NCBI RefSeq assembly: GCF_030388325.1
Contig: NZ_CP103794.1
Location: 4,030,001 to 4,094,000 of the forward strand
DNA length: 64,000 bases
Direction: 5' to 3'
DNA from: Flavobacterium johnsoniae
GTDB lineage: Bacteria; Bacteroidota; Bacteroidia; Flavobacteriales; Flavobacteriaceae
Shown piece after piece: positions 53,770 through 63,918 of the stretch; position 1 is the stretch's first letter; the number at the start of each line of letters is the position of its first letter. Below the pieces are notes generated by a model that was not told the origin of the DNA, did no database searches, and saw only the letters and a list, made by a program, of their open reading frames with translations. A program made the position numbers and the translations under genes.

Positions 53770-53832
53770 TCTTTATTTTTTGGTTTCTTTAATTGTTTGT
53801 TCAAACATTTAAAGATGTAGTTTTTAGGTTTC

Positions 53833-53982
53833 GTTTGTCATTTCGACTGAAAGGAGAAATCACACTAGAGACTCCTCACAGAATGTCGCCAATCTTTGTC
53901 GAATCCCGAGTGTGATTTCTCGTTCCTCGAAATGACAAACTGTTATGTAAAACTTTGTCAAAGTTTCAAACTTTGACAAAGT
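53833..53982. repeat. Terminal-inverted-repeat element plus CTTTGTCAAAG hairpin, copy 3
   Basis: GTTTGTCATTTCGA (53833-53846) pairs with TCGAAATGACAAAC (53927-53940), and GAGAAATCACACT (53854-53866) with AGTGTGATTTCTC (53909-53921). Centre contains AATCTTTGTCGAATCC. Immediately after it, AACTTTGTCAAAGTTT and its complement span 53951-53982. It lies inside the enzyme gene run and has no reading frame. Confidence 0.8.
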
Positions 53983-53996
53983 TGTAAACGTGATAA

Positions 53997-55022
53997 TTAT
54001 TTATCCCAAGACATTTTAAACTTCGCGTCTTCCATTCTGTGGCCTTTTGCATCATCAGAAACGGCAAAATTAAATCCAGATCTTAGACTGTAACCTGCAT
54101 ATTCGCCGTTTTTATTTAAAGCAATAAAACCAACTTGGAGATATTCCATGTCTTTGTGGTTTTTATGTTTGTTGTAAATACGTTCCGTAATTTCTTTACA
54201 AGCATCATAAGGAGATTTTCCCTGACGCATTAACTCGACAACCATGGCGCTTCCAGCTGTTCTAATAACCGCTTCACCCAAACCAGTTGCTGCGGCTGCT
54301 CCCACTTCGTTGTCCAAGAAAAGACCCGCGCCGATTATTGGGGAGTCACCGACGCGTCCGTGCATTTTCCAAGCCGCACCGCTCGTGGTACATCCGCCCG
54401 AAAGATTGCCATCTTGGTCTAACATTAGCATGCTTATGGTATCGTGATTTTCTATATTAATAACTGGTTTGTATTTTGAATCTTCCAGCCATTTTTTCCA
54501 GTCTTTTTCAGATTCTGGAGTCAATAAATTTTCTTCTTTAAAACCTTCAGATAAAGCAAACTGCAATGCGCCTTGTCCCGCTAACATAACATGCGGTGTA
54601 TTTTGCAACACTCTTTTTGCAACAGAAATTGGATGCATAATTCCTTGTAAAAAACAAACAGAACCGCAATTACTGTTGTGATCCATTATACAGGCATCAA
54701 GCGTAACTTTTCCCTCGCGATCTGGATAACCTCCATAACCCACACTACGAACAGTTGGATCGGCTTCAGGTATTTTCATTCCGGCTTCGATAGCATCTAA
54801 AGCCGATTTTCCTTCTTTTAAATTCTTCCAAGATTCTTTATTCGCAGGCAGACCATGATTCCATGTCGAAATAATAACTGGTTTCTGCTGCTTTTTCTCT
54901 TTTGGTTGCACAGCCGTTTCTTCATTTTCAGGAGTAGCAGCAAATCCGCTTACGCCCAAAACAGAACTTATGACTAAGGTGCCTAAAGTGGTTTTCTTAA
55001 TAAAATCTCTTCTATTTGACAT
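53997..55022 (-). CDS. N4-(beta-N-acetylglucosaminyl)-L-asparaginase
   Basis: A 341-residue Ntn-hydrolase that splits GlcNAc from Asn once a glycan is trimmed. The autocleavage site is HDT at 193-195 (ENHDTISML), so T195 becomes the catalytic N-terminal residue of the beta subunit; RVGDSPIIGAG (223-233) and ATGLGE (245-250) form the substrate site. A twin-arginine-like leader (MSNRRDFIKKTTLGTL) suggests Tat export of a folded protein. Start 55022 is chosen because the leader begins there. Confidence 0.93.
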   Translation of the reverse strand: MSNRRDFIKKTTLGTLVISSVLGVSGFAATPENEETAVQPKEKKQQKPVIISTWNHGLPANKESWKNLKEGKSALDAIEAGMKIPEADPTVRSVGYGGYPDREGKVTLDACIMDHNSNCGSVCFLQGIMHPISVAKRVLQNTPHVMLAGQGALQFALSEGFKEENLLTPESEKDWKKWLEDSKYKPVINIENHDTISMLMLDQDGNLSGGCTTSGAAWKMHGRVGDSPIIGAGLFLDNEVGAAAATGLGEAVIRTAGSAMVVELMRQGKSPYDACKEITERIYNKHKNHKDMEYLQVGFIALNKNGEYAGYSLRSGFNFAVSDDAKGHRMEDAKFKMSWDK

Positions 55023-55112
55023 GTCTTTTGGTTTTAATTCAACATTCAAAAACAAAATGTTCTTAATGTTGCTAAATTAATCAGTAATAATTTTTAATCC
55101 GAGTAAAATCGA

Positions 55113-56231
55113 CTACAAAGCTGATTTTACCTCCTTAATTGTTTTCAAATTACTATCTGATAAGGCATTTCCGTCAAAAAATGAAACTCCTGTTGCGCCA
55201 TTTTTCTTCGCTTGCAAAATCGCTTCTTTTAATTCTGCATCCGATTTTAATCCTGGAATATAAATTCCTGTATTTACTTTCGTTGGCTTTCCTTCCAAAT
55301 CGGCTACACCTTGTTTCGTTGCGTAACCTACCCAGTCAATTTCTTCATCATAAAAACTATGATAAATCATTGGATATACTTCGTCAATATTCCATTTATC
55401 CCAACGCTGACGTACCATGTGGTCTGCCATTTCCGGATAAGGAAATACTGCTGCCGTTAATTTTTTGTTGTGTTTATGAGCAATTTTATAAGCATCGTCA
55501 ACCACAGCTTTTACTGCATTTAATCTGAAAATTTTCCATTCCATATCAATTGAAGTATTGTGGCTTTGTTTTGGATTTTTGTGATGTTCTTTCTCGAATT
55601 TGCTTACGCAGGCATCGCAATAACAGAAATCAAATTGTGGTAATTCTACATCCTGAACCAAATTGTATTTTGGTAACAAACTGATTGGCAGGAAGATATC
55701 TGGAAAACGAATATAATCTAAATGTACACTTTCGATTCCTTCTACTTTTGCCAATCCTTCAACTAAACCTAAAACGTGATTTCTAGATTCTTCTTTAGTT
55801 GGGCAAAGCCATTGGTAATAATCTACATACGGACGGTTATCAAAACAAGATTTTCCTTCTTTACTTACTTGGTACCAATCTGGATGCTGTAAAGCAACTG
55901 AATCATTCGGACGGTTCATTGCCATAATCCAAGCGTGCACTTTCAGACCTTCTTTTTTGGCAAGAGGTACTAATCTTGCTAATAGTTTTGGGTCGGTTTG
56001 CGTGTTAATTAAAACTTCGTCAATTCCGCCGTCTTTATATTTTTTGAATTCTTTCGAATAATCTGCATCCGATTTTTTAGCATCAGCAGTTGTCCAGACT
56101 CCAAAAGTGAATTTTCCATTTTCTTGATCTTTATTTTCTTTTTGTCCGCAAGAGAATAAACTCAGCGAAAGCGCAAGAATTAAAATCCTTGAAAAGTTCT
56201 GTAATTTATTCGTTCGTAATAATTTTACCAT
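55113..56231 (-). CDS. GHL10-like lipoprotein, putative glycosidase
   Basis: A 372-residue lipoprotein (lipobox SLFSCGQ, C28) with a TIM-barrel pattern like the GHL10 (DUF187-type) putative glycosyl hydrolases. VHLDYIRFPDI is the diagnostic motif with Asp near the active site; KVHAWIMAMNRPN and DEVYPMIYHSFYDEEIDW fit later strands. A CYCDACVSKFE cluster of Cys may hold a metal or disulfide. Its start overlaps the preceding gene by 26 bases. Substrate unknown. Confidence 0.75.
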   Translation of the reverse strand: MVKLLRTNKLQNFSRILILALSLSLFSCGQKENKDQENGKFTFGVWTTADAKKSDADYSKEFKKYKDGGIDEVLINTQTDPKLLARLVPLAKKEGLKVHAWIMAMNRPNDSVALQHPDWYQVSKEGKSCFDNRPYVDYYQWLCPTKEESRNHVLGLVEGLAKVEGIESVHLDYIRFPDIFLPISLLPKYNLVQDVELPQFDFCYCDACVSKFEKEHHKNPKQSHNTSIDMEWKIFRLNAVKAVVDDAYKIAHKHNKKLTAAVFPYPEMADHMVRQRWDKWNIDEVYPMIYHSFYDEEIDWVGYATKQGVADLEGKPTKVNTGIYIPGLKSDAELKEAILQAKKNGATGVSFFDGNALSDSNLKTIKEVKSAL

Positions 56232-57273
56232 CTTCTTTAATTATTAAGGTTTTGTTTGAAAAAGGACTCTTTACCAAGATATTAAATCCTGATGAATGAT
56301 TTTCTAAAACTGGTTTCAAAGTCTTTCCGTCCACAACTATATTTTTTTTACTGATACTTTGCAGTGATTTTGCCCAAGATTTATTCTTTTCGAAATATCT
56401 TTTTTGAGCGCGATACAACGTATACAGTTCCCATTTTACTTTTTCTTCCTGTGGAATTGTAAATTTATCATCGCTTTCTTTTGAAGAAAAGTATACATAA
56501 GCCCATTTTTCGGGCTCATGCATATTGATGACTCCCATAGGCGACCAAACCCAATTGTATTCTGGGAGAAACTTTCCTTCTGAATCTTTTTTTCGTTCGT
56601 ACTTTCCGTCGATAACAGAATGCTGCCAATTTACCCGAGAGAAATTAACCTTCCAAAATTTATCTTTCGGAACAATATTATCGTGATAAGATGTTTTATA
56701 AACCGACCACGGAATGGCAATTTCTAATGTCCAGCCTTTATCAATATCTGAAGCATTATTTAAAGTTCCATCCACTTTTACCGCCGATTTTAATCCGTCA
56801 ATATTCCAGTCGTTTAAAACTGTATTTTTTTCTCGGTACGGTTTATTGATAAATAAATCCCAAGCAGTATTCAGCGCATTAATTTCTAATTCATAATAAT
56901 TATGAGTATCATTATCTGGATCGATAAAAACTTCAAAATCATTATTATAGAAAATAATAGTGTCACGCTGTTTTAGATTTGCCCAAACATGAGGCTCCTC
57001 CATTTTTGCCAGAATATAGTAGTATTTATCGTCCCAAAGCATTTTTACCCGAGTCTTGTATTTTGGAGTTTCAACGCCTTCTATGTCGACAAAAGGCGTT
57101 GTCCAAGATGCTTTTTCCCAAGCTTTATCTGCTCCGTCTCCGTCAATAACAATTTCGCTTGACGTTTTATAGGCAATATAACTTTTCGGTGTAACCGGTT
57201 TTTCAGATTGCGCATAACTCATCAATCCAACAAAAAAAACGGCAAGGGACAATAAATTACTTCTACTATGCAT
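56206..57273 (-). CDS. CBM9-like carbohydrate-binding protein
   Basis: A 355-residue secreted protein. Signal peptide MHSRSNLLSLAVFFVGLMSYAQ, then a CBM9/DOMON-like beta-sandwich (about 35-265): IDGDGADKAWEKASW, YYYILAKMEEPHVWA, FYNNDFEVFIDPDND and NVNFSRVNW-type strands. No catalytic motif is visible. Start at 57273 is preferred since the signal peptide begins there. It may help bind the glycan or present glycopeptides. Confidence 0.8.
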   Translation of the reverse strand: MHSRSNLLSLAVFFVGLMSYAQSEKPVTPKSYIAYKTSSEIVIDGDGADKAWEKASWTTPFVDIEGVETPKYKTRVKMLWDDKYYYILAKMEEPHVWANLKQRDTIIFYNNDFEVFIDPDNDTHNYYELEINALNTAWDLFINKPYREKNTVLNDWNIDGLKSAVKVDGTLNNASDIDKGWTLEIAIPWSVYKTSYHDNIVPKDKFWKVNFSRVNWQHSVIDGKYERKKDSEGKFLPEYNWVWSPMGVINMHEPEKWAYVYFSSKESDDKFTIPQEEKVKWELYTLYRAQKRYFEKNKSWAKSLQSISKKNIVVDGKTLKPVLENHSSGFNILVKSPFSNKTLIIKEDGKIITNE

Positions 57274-57280
57274 CTTTATA

Positions 57281-58246
57281 TTATAAACTATTATTTTTTG
57301 TAAACTCAATTACCTCGCTCAGTTTTCCGAAAGCGATAGCTACGTGAGTATCTGCAGCACCATAATAAACCGCCAATTTATCTTCTTCAATATCGTGTAA
57401 AGCCGCACATGGGAAAACTACGTTTGGTACATCTCCAACCATTTCATAAGTCTCAGCTGGTCCTAATAAATAAGGCTGTGTTCTGTATTTTACCTGATCT
57501 GGCGAATCAACATCTAAAAGTGCTGAACCCATTGCATAACGGAAACCGTTGCAAGTATTGATAACTCCGTGGTAAATCATTAACCATCCTTCGTCTGTCA
57601 AGATTGGAATTGGTCCTGCACCCACTTTTGTACATTGCCAAGCACTTTGCTCAAACGGACTTGGTTTCATCACCAATCTGTGTTCTCCCCAATATTTCAT
57701 ATCTGGACTATAGCTAATCCAAATATCTCCGAATGGTGTGTGTCCGTTATCACTTGGACGGCTTAACATTGCATATTTACCGTTGATTTTTTGTGGGAAT
57801 AAAACTCCGTTTCTGTTGAATGGCAAGAAGGCATTTTCGCATTGGAAAAATTCTTTAAAATCGAAAGTATAACCAATACCAATTGTTGGTCCGTTGTAAC
57901 CGTTACACCAAGTAATCCAGTAACGGTCTTCGATCCAAACCACGCGCGGATCATATTTATAAGCAGATTCGATCATTTCTGTATTTCCAGATTTCATCTC
58001 AATTGGTTCATGGTTAATATCCCAGTTGATACCATCTTTACTGAAACCAGCAAAAATATTCATTTGAACTGCTTTATTATCACATCTGAAAACCCCAGCA
58101 TATCCGTCTCCAAAAGGTACAACTGCACTATTGAATATACTGTTTGATGAAGGAATCGAATATCTGTCGATAATTGGATTCTCAGAATATCTCCACATTA
58201 CATCTTTACTGTTTTCGGGTCTGTCTTGCCAAGGAATAGTACTCAT
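57281..58246 (-). CDS. GH130-type glycoside phosphorylase
   Basis: A 321-residue protein without a signal peptide, so cytosolic. It is a five-bladed propeller of GH130: SENPIID near the start, [17 protein letters not shown] (D99-R101 and D107) in the conserved central part, and [16 protein letters not shown] and LIYHGVINT later. GH130 enzymes phosphorolyse beta-mannosides, including Man-beta-1,4-GlcNAc from the N-glycan core. It is next to a symporter and GH92 genes, which suits processing of the imported core disaccharide. Confidence 0.88.
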   Translation of the reverse strand: MSTIPWQDRPENSKDVMWRYSENPIIDRYSIPSSNSIFNSAVVPFGDGYAGVFRCDNKAVQMNIFAGFSKDGINWDINHEPIEMKSGNTEMIESAYKYDPRVVWIEDRYWITWCNGYNGPTIGIGYTFDFKEFFQCENAFLPFNRNGVLFPQKINGKYAMLSRPSDNGHTPFGDIWISYSPDMKYWGEHRLVMKPSPFEQSAWQCTKVGAGPIPILTDEGWLMIYHGVINTCNGFRYAMGSALLDVDSPDQVKYRTQPYLLGPAETYEMVGDVPNVVFPCAALHDIEEDKLAVYYGAADTHVAIAFGKLSEVIEFTKNNSL

Positions 58247-58297
58247 TTTTTGTTTTTTTTATTTATTAGTTTTTTTATTCTTTTATTCTAAAGCTTC

Positions 58298-58472
58298 GTT
58301 TTGTCATCCTGACGAAGGAAGGATCACACTAGAAGCTCCGCAATCTATATTGCCAATCTTTGTAGATTTCCTATGCGTTCCCATAGTTGAAACTATGGGC
58401 TATGTTGCAATCTTTGTCGCCAATCTTTGTAGAGTTTCGAGTGTGATTCCTCGTTCCTCGGAATGACAAACT
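58298..58472. repeat. Terminal-inverted-repeat element, second copy
   Basis: TTTTGTCATCCTGACGAAGG, GGATCACACT at the left pairs with AGTGTGATTCC and CGGAATGACAAAC at the right. A central CCCATAGTTGAAACTATGGG hairpin (58380-58399) and two AATCTTTGT words are present. It matches the ends of the element at 53833-53940 but has a longer interior. No gene. Confidence 0.75.
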
Positions 58473-58517
58473 CTGGAGAAAATCTTGCTTCTTTAATCTT
58501 GCTTCTACAAAATCTTT

Positions 58518-60395
58518 CTACTCTTCAATCTTACGAACTCGATCCAGCCAAGTAAACTTCAAAATCGTAGTCGTCACTAAGAAAACTACCAAAGCCACAC
58601 CCGCTTTTGGATAATCTCTAATGATGAAATAAATTGGAAGCAGAATCATGCTTGATTGCCAAATAATTCCGATTACGCAATTCATCATATCTAAATAGAA
58701 ATCATTATTTTTTTGGAAAGACTGATCTTCTGCTTTTAATTGTTTGTAAACTGGATTCCAGAATCCCCAAGGCCTTACATTTGAGTAGAACGATTTTAAA
58801 ACCTCCATATCGGTTGGTTTACTTAGGTAAGTTCCTAAAAGGCACCCTAAAATTGACATTCCGAAAATTAATGGGAATAAATAAATTGATGGCACTTGCG
58901 AAAGATCATGCAAGAACGTTCCTGCTTCTAAACTTCCTTTACTTTGATCTAAAATGAATTGAAGAGAAGCAGCGATTAATCCGCCGACCATTCCCCAGAA
59001 ATAACCCCATCCGTTAAAACGCCACCAAATCCATTTTAAGAAGTTCGCCGCAACATAACCTCCGTATAAAGCACTTGTGATCCAAAGTGTTAGTGAGTTG
59101 ATCGAATCTGCGAAGAATCCCATAAAAACTCCCAAACCTACTACTAAGAAAGATGAAATCTGACTTACTTTGATATAGTGTTGATTCGAAGCAACTGGTT
59201 TAAAGTATTTTTTATAAATATCATTTACAATATAAGCTGGTCCTGCATTTACGAAAGCTGAGAATCCAGACATGAAAGCCGCTAATAATCCTGCTAGAAG
59301 AATTCCTTTAATTCCAACCGGGATATAAAGATTAACCACTTTTGGCATTAATAATTCTAAATCTGCGCCCGTTAAATTTACGTTTGCGTTTAATTCAGGA
59401 GCTAAATTCACTAAAGCAATAACCACAATTCCTGTGATTAATAAATATCTAGGAATGAATAAAATCAAATTGGTAAAACCACTCATATAAGCTGCTTCTT
59501 TTACCGATTTTGTAGAAAGAACACGCTGTAAATCGTAACTTGGAGTTGGACCTGCCACACTCGCGAAGAAACCTTTAAACAAAGTCATTCCGATGAAAGC
59601 GCCAAACATTTTATAACCTTCCGTATCAATTAATCTGTTGAAAGTTTCGAATTTATCGCTCCATTGTGTTTCAAATTCCCATCCGAAGAAAACATTTTTC
59701 CATTCTGGCGTAATTACCGAATTGATCTGAATATCAGTATAATTAATGAATGCATAACCAGCGATTAAAACTCCGGCAACAATCATGATAATATATTGTA
59801 CAACTTCTGTAGCAACTACAGAAAACATTCCACCTTTTACGGTATAAATCGTAGTTAAGAAAATGATTAACAATGCATAAGCTTGTTCTGAAGTTAAGAA
59901 AACTCCGCCATTCATGTGAACTGTCAAATCCCAAGGAAGAATAATCGTTACAAATTTTCCGATTCCGACGAAGAAATACGCGATGAAACCAATTGTAGAA
60001 ATAATAGCAAAAATGGCAACAATAATATGCGATGCTTTTCCTGCTTTGTCGCTTCCAAAACGAGTCAGAATCCATTCGGAACCCGTCATTACTTTTGATC
60101 TTCTAATCCAGACCGCGAGGAACATCATGACAAAAATCTGATTCCAAATTGGCCAAAGCCACATAAACATGAAGCTTTTTACTCCATATAAAAATAAAAC
60201 GCCAATCATCCAGGAAGTTCCCGAAACATCAAACATTCCAGAGCCGTTACTTAAACCTAGAAAATACCATTTAATAGATTTTCCTCCCAAGAAATAGTCA
60301 TCTAAACCTTTGGATGCTTTTCTTGAAATCCAGATTCCTATACCGACCGACATTACGATATAGATTAAAATGATTGATACGTCAATAATGTTCAT
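58518..60395 (-). CDS. SSS-family sodium/solute symporter
   Basis: A 625-residue inner-membrane transporter with about 14 hydrophobic segments and the SSS-family start DYFLGGKSIKWYFLGLSNGSGMFDVSGTSW. It is likely sodium-coupled sugar import. It lies between the second GH92 and GH130 genes, so it may bring in the product of the outer enzymes, such as mannose or a Man-GlcNAc disaccharide. Substrate not readable from sequence. Confidence 0.92.
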   Translation of the reverse strand: MNIIDVSIILIYIVMSVGIGIWISRKASKGLDDYFLGGKSIKWYFLGLSNGSGMFDVSGTSWMIGVLFLYGVKSFMFMWLWPIWNQIFVMMFLAVWIRRSKVMTGSEWILTRFGSDKAGKASHIIVAIFAIISTIGFIAYFFVGIGKFVTIILPWDLTVHMNGGVFLTSEQAYALLIIFLTTIYTVKGGMFSVVATEVVQYIIMIVAGVLIAGYAFINYTDIQINSVITPEWKNVFFGWEFETQWSDKFETFNRLIDTEGYKMFGAFIGMTLFKGFFASVAGPTPSYDLQRVLSTKSVKEAAYMSGFTNLILFIPRYLLITGIVVIALVNLAPELNANVNLTGADLELLMPKVVNLYIPVGIKGILLAGLLAAFMSGFSAFVNAGPAYIVNDIYKKYFKPVASNQHYIKVSQISSFLVVGLGVFMGFFADSINSLTLWITSALYGGYVAANFLKWIWWRFNGWGYFWGMVGGLIAASLQFILDQSKGSLEAGTFLHDLSQVPSIYLFPLIFGMSILGCLLGTYLSKPTDMEVLKSFYSNVRPWGFWNPVYKQLKAEDQSFQKNNDFYLDMMNCVIGIIWQSSMILLPIYFIIRDYPKAGVALVVFLVTTTILKFTWLDRVRKIEE

Positions 60396-60417
60396 TAAAT
60401 TATTTATTTTGAATTAG

Positions 60418-62658
60418 TTAGTTTAGACCCCAATTTTTGTTTGGCTGTGCTCCCATTACAAAATGAAGTACACCGCCATTTAGCATTTCTTGGTGAGAGA
60501 TTGCTGTTTTATTAAATGCTTTTCCGTTTAAAGTAGCCGATTGGATGTAGAAATTTTGCTTAGAAACATTTTCAGCTTCTATCACAAAAGTTTTTCCGTT
60601 TGGAAGATTTAAAGTCGATTTCTCAAAAATCGGACTTCCAATTTCGTATTCTCCAGAAGCTGGATTCATTGGGTATAATCCCATTGAGCTAAATACATAC
60701 CAAGCTGACATTTGTCCGCAATCTTCGTTTCCGCTCAAACCATTTGCTGTTGTATTGTATTGCGTATCTAAAATATGACGTACCCAATATTGCGTTCTCC
60801 AAGGCTGTTTTGCATGGTTAAACATGTAAGCAATATGGTGGCTTGGCTCGTTTCCGTGTGCATATTGTCCGATCAAACCAGAAATATCTGCAGAAACGTT
60901 GTTTCCTGTAATTTCAGAACTCTCTGTAAATAATTGCTCTAAACGTTTTGTAAAAATGTCATTTCCTCCGTGAAGTGAAATAAAATTATCTACATTATGA
61001 GGTACAAACCAACTGTGCTGCCAAGCATTTCCTTCTGTGTAATCTGTATGTTCTCTGTGGTTTGAATGTTTTGGGTCGAAAGGTTCGTTCCACGATTTTC
61101 CATCTTCCGATTTTCCTCTCATGAAACCAGATTTGGCATCAAATAAATATTCGTAAGCTTTTGCACGTTTTGAGAAAAACTCATAATCAGCTGTTTTTCC
61201 TAAAGCTTTGGCCATTTGTGCTACACACCAGTCGTCGTAAGCATATTCTAAAGTAATCGTAACTGATTCATCTAATAAGTTGTACGGAATGTAACCGTAT
61301 TTTTTGTAGAAATTCAATCCGCGTTCGTCCTGCATCATTGTTGCTTTCATGGCTTCGAAAGCTTTTTCTGCATCAAAACCTTTAATGCCTTTCATATAAG
61401 CATCCACAATAACCGGAATCGAATGATATCCTGTCATTGTATTGGTTTCATTTGCGTATAAAGTCCAAACCGGAAGTATTTTTTTAGTTTCATAATACGC
61501 TAACATCGAGTTTACTAAGTCTGAAACTTTTGTTGGTTCTAATATCGTCAACAATGGGTTCTCTGCTCTAAACGTATCCCAAAGTGACAATGTAGAATAA
61601 GCTGTATAATCTTTAGCGGTAATAATTTTATCGTCTTCTCTTCTAAACTGACCATTTTTATCACTGTAGGTTACAGGCGCCACTTGTGCGTGATATAAAG
61701 CGGTGTAGAAAATTGTTTTTAAAGAATCAATCGGAGTTTCAACTGTAATTTTACTTAAAGCTTTATTCCATTCTAAAGTAGCATCAGCTTTTGTTTTTTC
61801 AAAACTCTGACTTTCAGCATCTAAATTACCTTTTGCATTTTCAACACTTACAGAAGAAAGCGCTACTTTTACTCTTAATTCTTTGGAGTTTTTAGAATCG
61901 AAAAACAATTGTAAAGCTGTATTTTCTCCTTCGGCACTTTTGCCAGAAACTACTTTTTTATCAGCAGTAATAATAGATTCCGTTATTGGCTTAGAAAATT
62001 TGGCAACAAAAAATACTTTCTGATTTTTTGCCCAACCTGTACTATAACGGTAACCGCTGATAGTATTGGCATCTTCAATTTTGATAGACGTTTTTAGCTC
62101 CTTATCCCAGTTAATCGCAAAACCAAGATCTACAACAACCGACTGAACGTCGTTATTATTATAGGTATATTTATGGTATGCGGTTCTTTGCGTAGAAGTT
62201 AATTCTACATTGATCTTAGGATCTTCAAGAAAAACTTGGTAAGAACCCGGTGTTGCTTTTTCGTTAACATGATTATATTTTGATTTATACGGAAGGAAAT
62301 CGCGTGAAGCGGCTTTGGCGGTTAAGTCTAATTTTTTGTTTGTCGGCATAAATAAAATATCTGCCAAATCACCGATTCCTGTCCCGCTTAAGTGTAAGTG
62401 ACTAAATCCAGAAACTATGGAGTCAGAATAATGATAACCAGAACACCAATCCCAGCTTGAAATTCCATTATCCGGACTCACTTGCAGCATCCCAAACGGA
62501 ACTGTTGCGCCAGGATACGTATGTCCGTGACCTCCAGTACCAATAAATGGATCTACATAATTTGTTGCAAAATTTTTGTGATCTGTATTTTTATCTACTT
62601 TTATTTTGCAACTTGCAATAAAAATTACCGTTAAAGAGAGCAGAGTAATTTTCTTCAT
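60418..62658 (-). CDS. GH92 alpha-mannosidase (copy 2), lipoprotein
   Basis: A 746-residue GH92 enzyme with a lipobox (IFIASC, C17), so likely anchored to the surface, unlike copy 1. Blocks: VDPFIGTGGHGHTYPGATVP, YTEGNAWQHSWFVPHN and LSGNEDCGQMSAWYVFSSMGLYP. The acid pair in the last block is NEDCG, against NDDTG in copy 1. In known GH92 enzymes the residue here influences alpha-1,2 versus other linkages, so different specificities are plausible. It begins the enzyme run and is divergent from the sensor kinase. Confidence 0.92.
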   Translation of the reverse strand: MKKITLLSLTVIFIASCKIKVDKNTDHKNFATNYVDPFIGTGGHGHTYPGATVPFGMLQVSPDNGISSWDWCSGYHYSDSIVSGFSHLHLSGTGIGDLADILFMPTNKKLDLTAKAASRDFLPYKSKYNHVNEKATPGSYQVFLEDPKINVELTSTQRTAYHKYTYNNNDVQSVVVDLGFAINWDKELKTSIKIEDANTISGYRYSTGWAKNQKVFFVAKFSKPITESIITADKKVVSGKSAEGENTALQLFFDSKNSKELRVKVALSSVSVENAKGNLDAESQSFEKTKADATLEWNKALSKITVETPIDSLKTIFYTALYHAQVAPVTYSDKNGQFRREDDKIITAKDYTAYSTLSLWDTFRAENPLLTILEPTKVSDLVNSMLAYYETKKILPVWTLYANETNTMTGYHSIPVIVDAYMKGIKGFDAEKAFEAMKATMMQDERGLNFYKKYGYIPYNLLDESVTITLEYAYDDWCVAQMAKALGKTADYEFFSKRAKAYEYLFDAKSGFMRGKSEDGKSWNEPFDPKHSNHREHTDYTEGNAWQHSWFVPHNVDNFISLHGGNDIFTKRLEQLFTESSEITGNNVSADISGLIGQYAHGNEPSHHIAYMFNHAKQPWRTQYWVRHILDTQYNTTANGLSGNEDCGQMSAWYVFSSMGLYPMNPASGEYEIGSPIFEKSTLNLPNGKTFVIEAENVSKQNFYIQSATLNGKAFNKTAISHQEMLNGGVLHFVMGAQPNKNWGLN

Positions 62659-62788
62659 ATCAAAACAATATTAATTTAACTTTAAATTTAGATAAATTCA
62701 ACTTTTACCAAAATAATTTTAGACGGACGACATTTAAACGGCTCTAAACATCAAAAAATACTAACAAACGACATTCTAAATTATCCAT

Positions 62789-63847
62789 ATGATTTTTAAT
62801 TCAAGCAAGCTTTATAGGTTACCAATTCGCTATCATGTTTACTTCTGGCTGACGTATTTTGTATTCAATACATTCCGCTGGGGAAGTTATTTTAACGATT
62901 ATGTTTACTCTTTAAAAACAACTTTGCTCGGTTTCCCAATTCACATGGCTTTATGTTATCTTAATATTTTGGTATTGATGCCGCATTTGGTTTATCGCAA
63001 AAAATACTTCCTATATATTATAAGTGTACTTTCTGCCATTTTTGTCATGGTCGTCATAAAATTCAATTTGACTTATTTGCTGATTACGCACAATGTCTGG
63101 CCAGAAGGTCCGCAAACTATTAATACGCTTACGCTAAATTATACAATTGATATGATGATGGGCGAATTATATGTTATGACTTTTGTTACGGCTATTAAAA
63201 TTACCCTAGATTTATTGCAAGAACAAAAACGTGTAACCGACTTAGAAAAATCGCAATTGGAAACTGAATTATTGTTTTTAAAATCTCAGATTTCACCGCA
63301 CTTTTTCTTTAACACCTTAAATAATATTTATTCGCTTTCTGTAGAGAAATCAAATAAAACGCCAAAAATAGTTTTAAAGCTTTCCGAATTAATGCGTTAT
63401 ATGCTTTATGAAACAAAAGAAAAGAAACAGTCTCTGGAAAATGAAATTCTTTGCATTCAGAATTATCTTGATTTGGAAAGAATTAGAAACGGAGAACGCT
63501 TAGAAGTCAATATGTATATTTCTGGAGATATTCATGATAAAGAAATTTCCCCCGTTCTACTTCTGACTTTCGTCGAAAATGCCTTTAAACATGGAGTAAA
63601 CAAAAACACAGGAAATGTTGTTATTGATATTAATTTCAAAGTAAAAGGAGATTATCTCTATTTTATTATTTCAAACCCAATGCCTGAAATTACCGTACAT
63701 AAAGATAATTTTAACAAGTCAAGTGGTATAGGTATTGAAAACGTGAAAAAAAGACTTGAATTAGGATATAATAAAAGTGACTATAAGCTTTCATTTAAAA
63801 ATAAAAAGAATATTTTTGTCGTTAAACTAGTTATAAAAGTCACATAG
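62789..63847 (+). CDS. LytS/YehU-type sensor histidine kinase
   Basis: A 352-residue membrane kinase. Four hydrophobic segments in residues 12-140, a short coiled coil, then the His_kinase domain: phospho-acceptor H171 in LKSQISPHFFFNTLNNIYSL, an N-box FVENAFKHGVN and G-box GIGIENVKKRLELGY. It pairs with the LytTR-type regulator starting 71 bases downstream. It is divergent from the PUL, so it may sense its products or have an unrelated role. Confidence 0.92.
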   Translation: MIFNSSKLYRLPIRYHVYFWLTYFVFNTFRWGSYFNDYVYSLKTTLLGFPIHMALCYLNILVLMPHLVYRKKYFLYIISVLSAIFVMVVIKFNLTYLLITHNVWPEGPQTINTLTLNYTIDMMMGELYVMTFVTAIKITLDLLQEQKRVTDLEKSQLETELLFLKSQISPHFFFNTLNNIYSLSVEKSNKTPKIVLKLSELMRYMLYETKEKKQSLENEILCIQNYLDLERIRNGERLEVNMYISGDIHDKEISPVLLLTFVENAFKHGVNKNTGNVVIDINFKVKGDYLYFIISNPMPEITVHKDNFNKSSGIGIENVKKRLELGYNKSDYKLSFKNKKNIFVVKLVIKVT

Positions 63848-63918
63848 CCCACACTTTTAGAAGTTTAGAAAACTATACCTACAAAAAACCACATATAGGC
63901 CTAAATAATATTTTGCAA

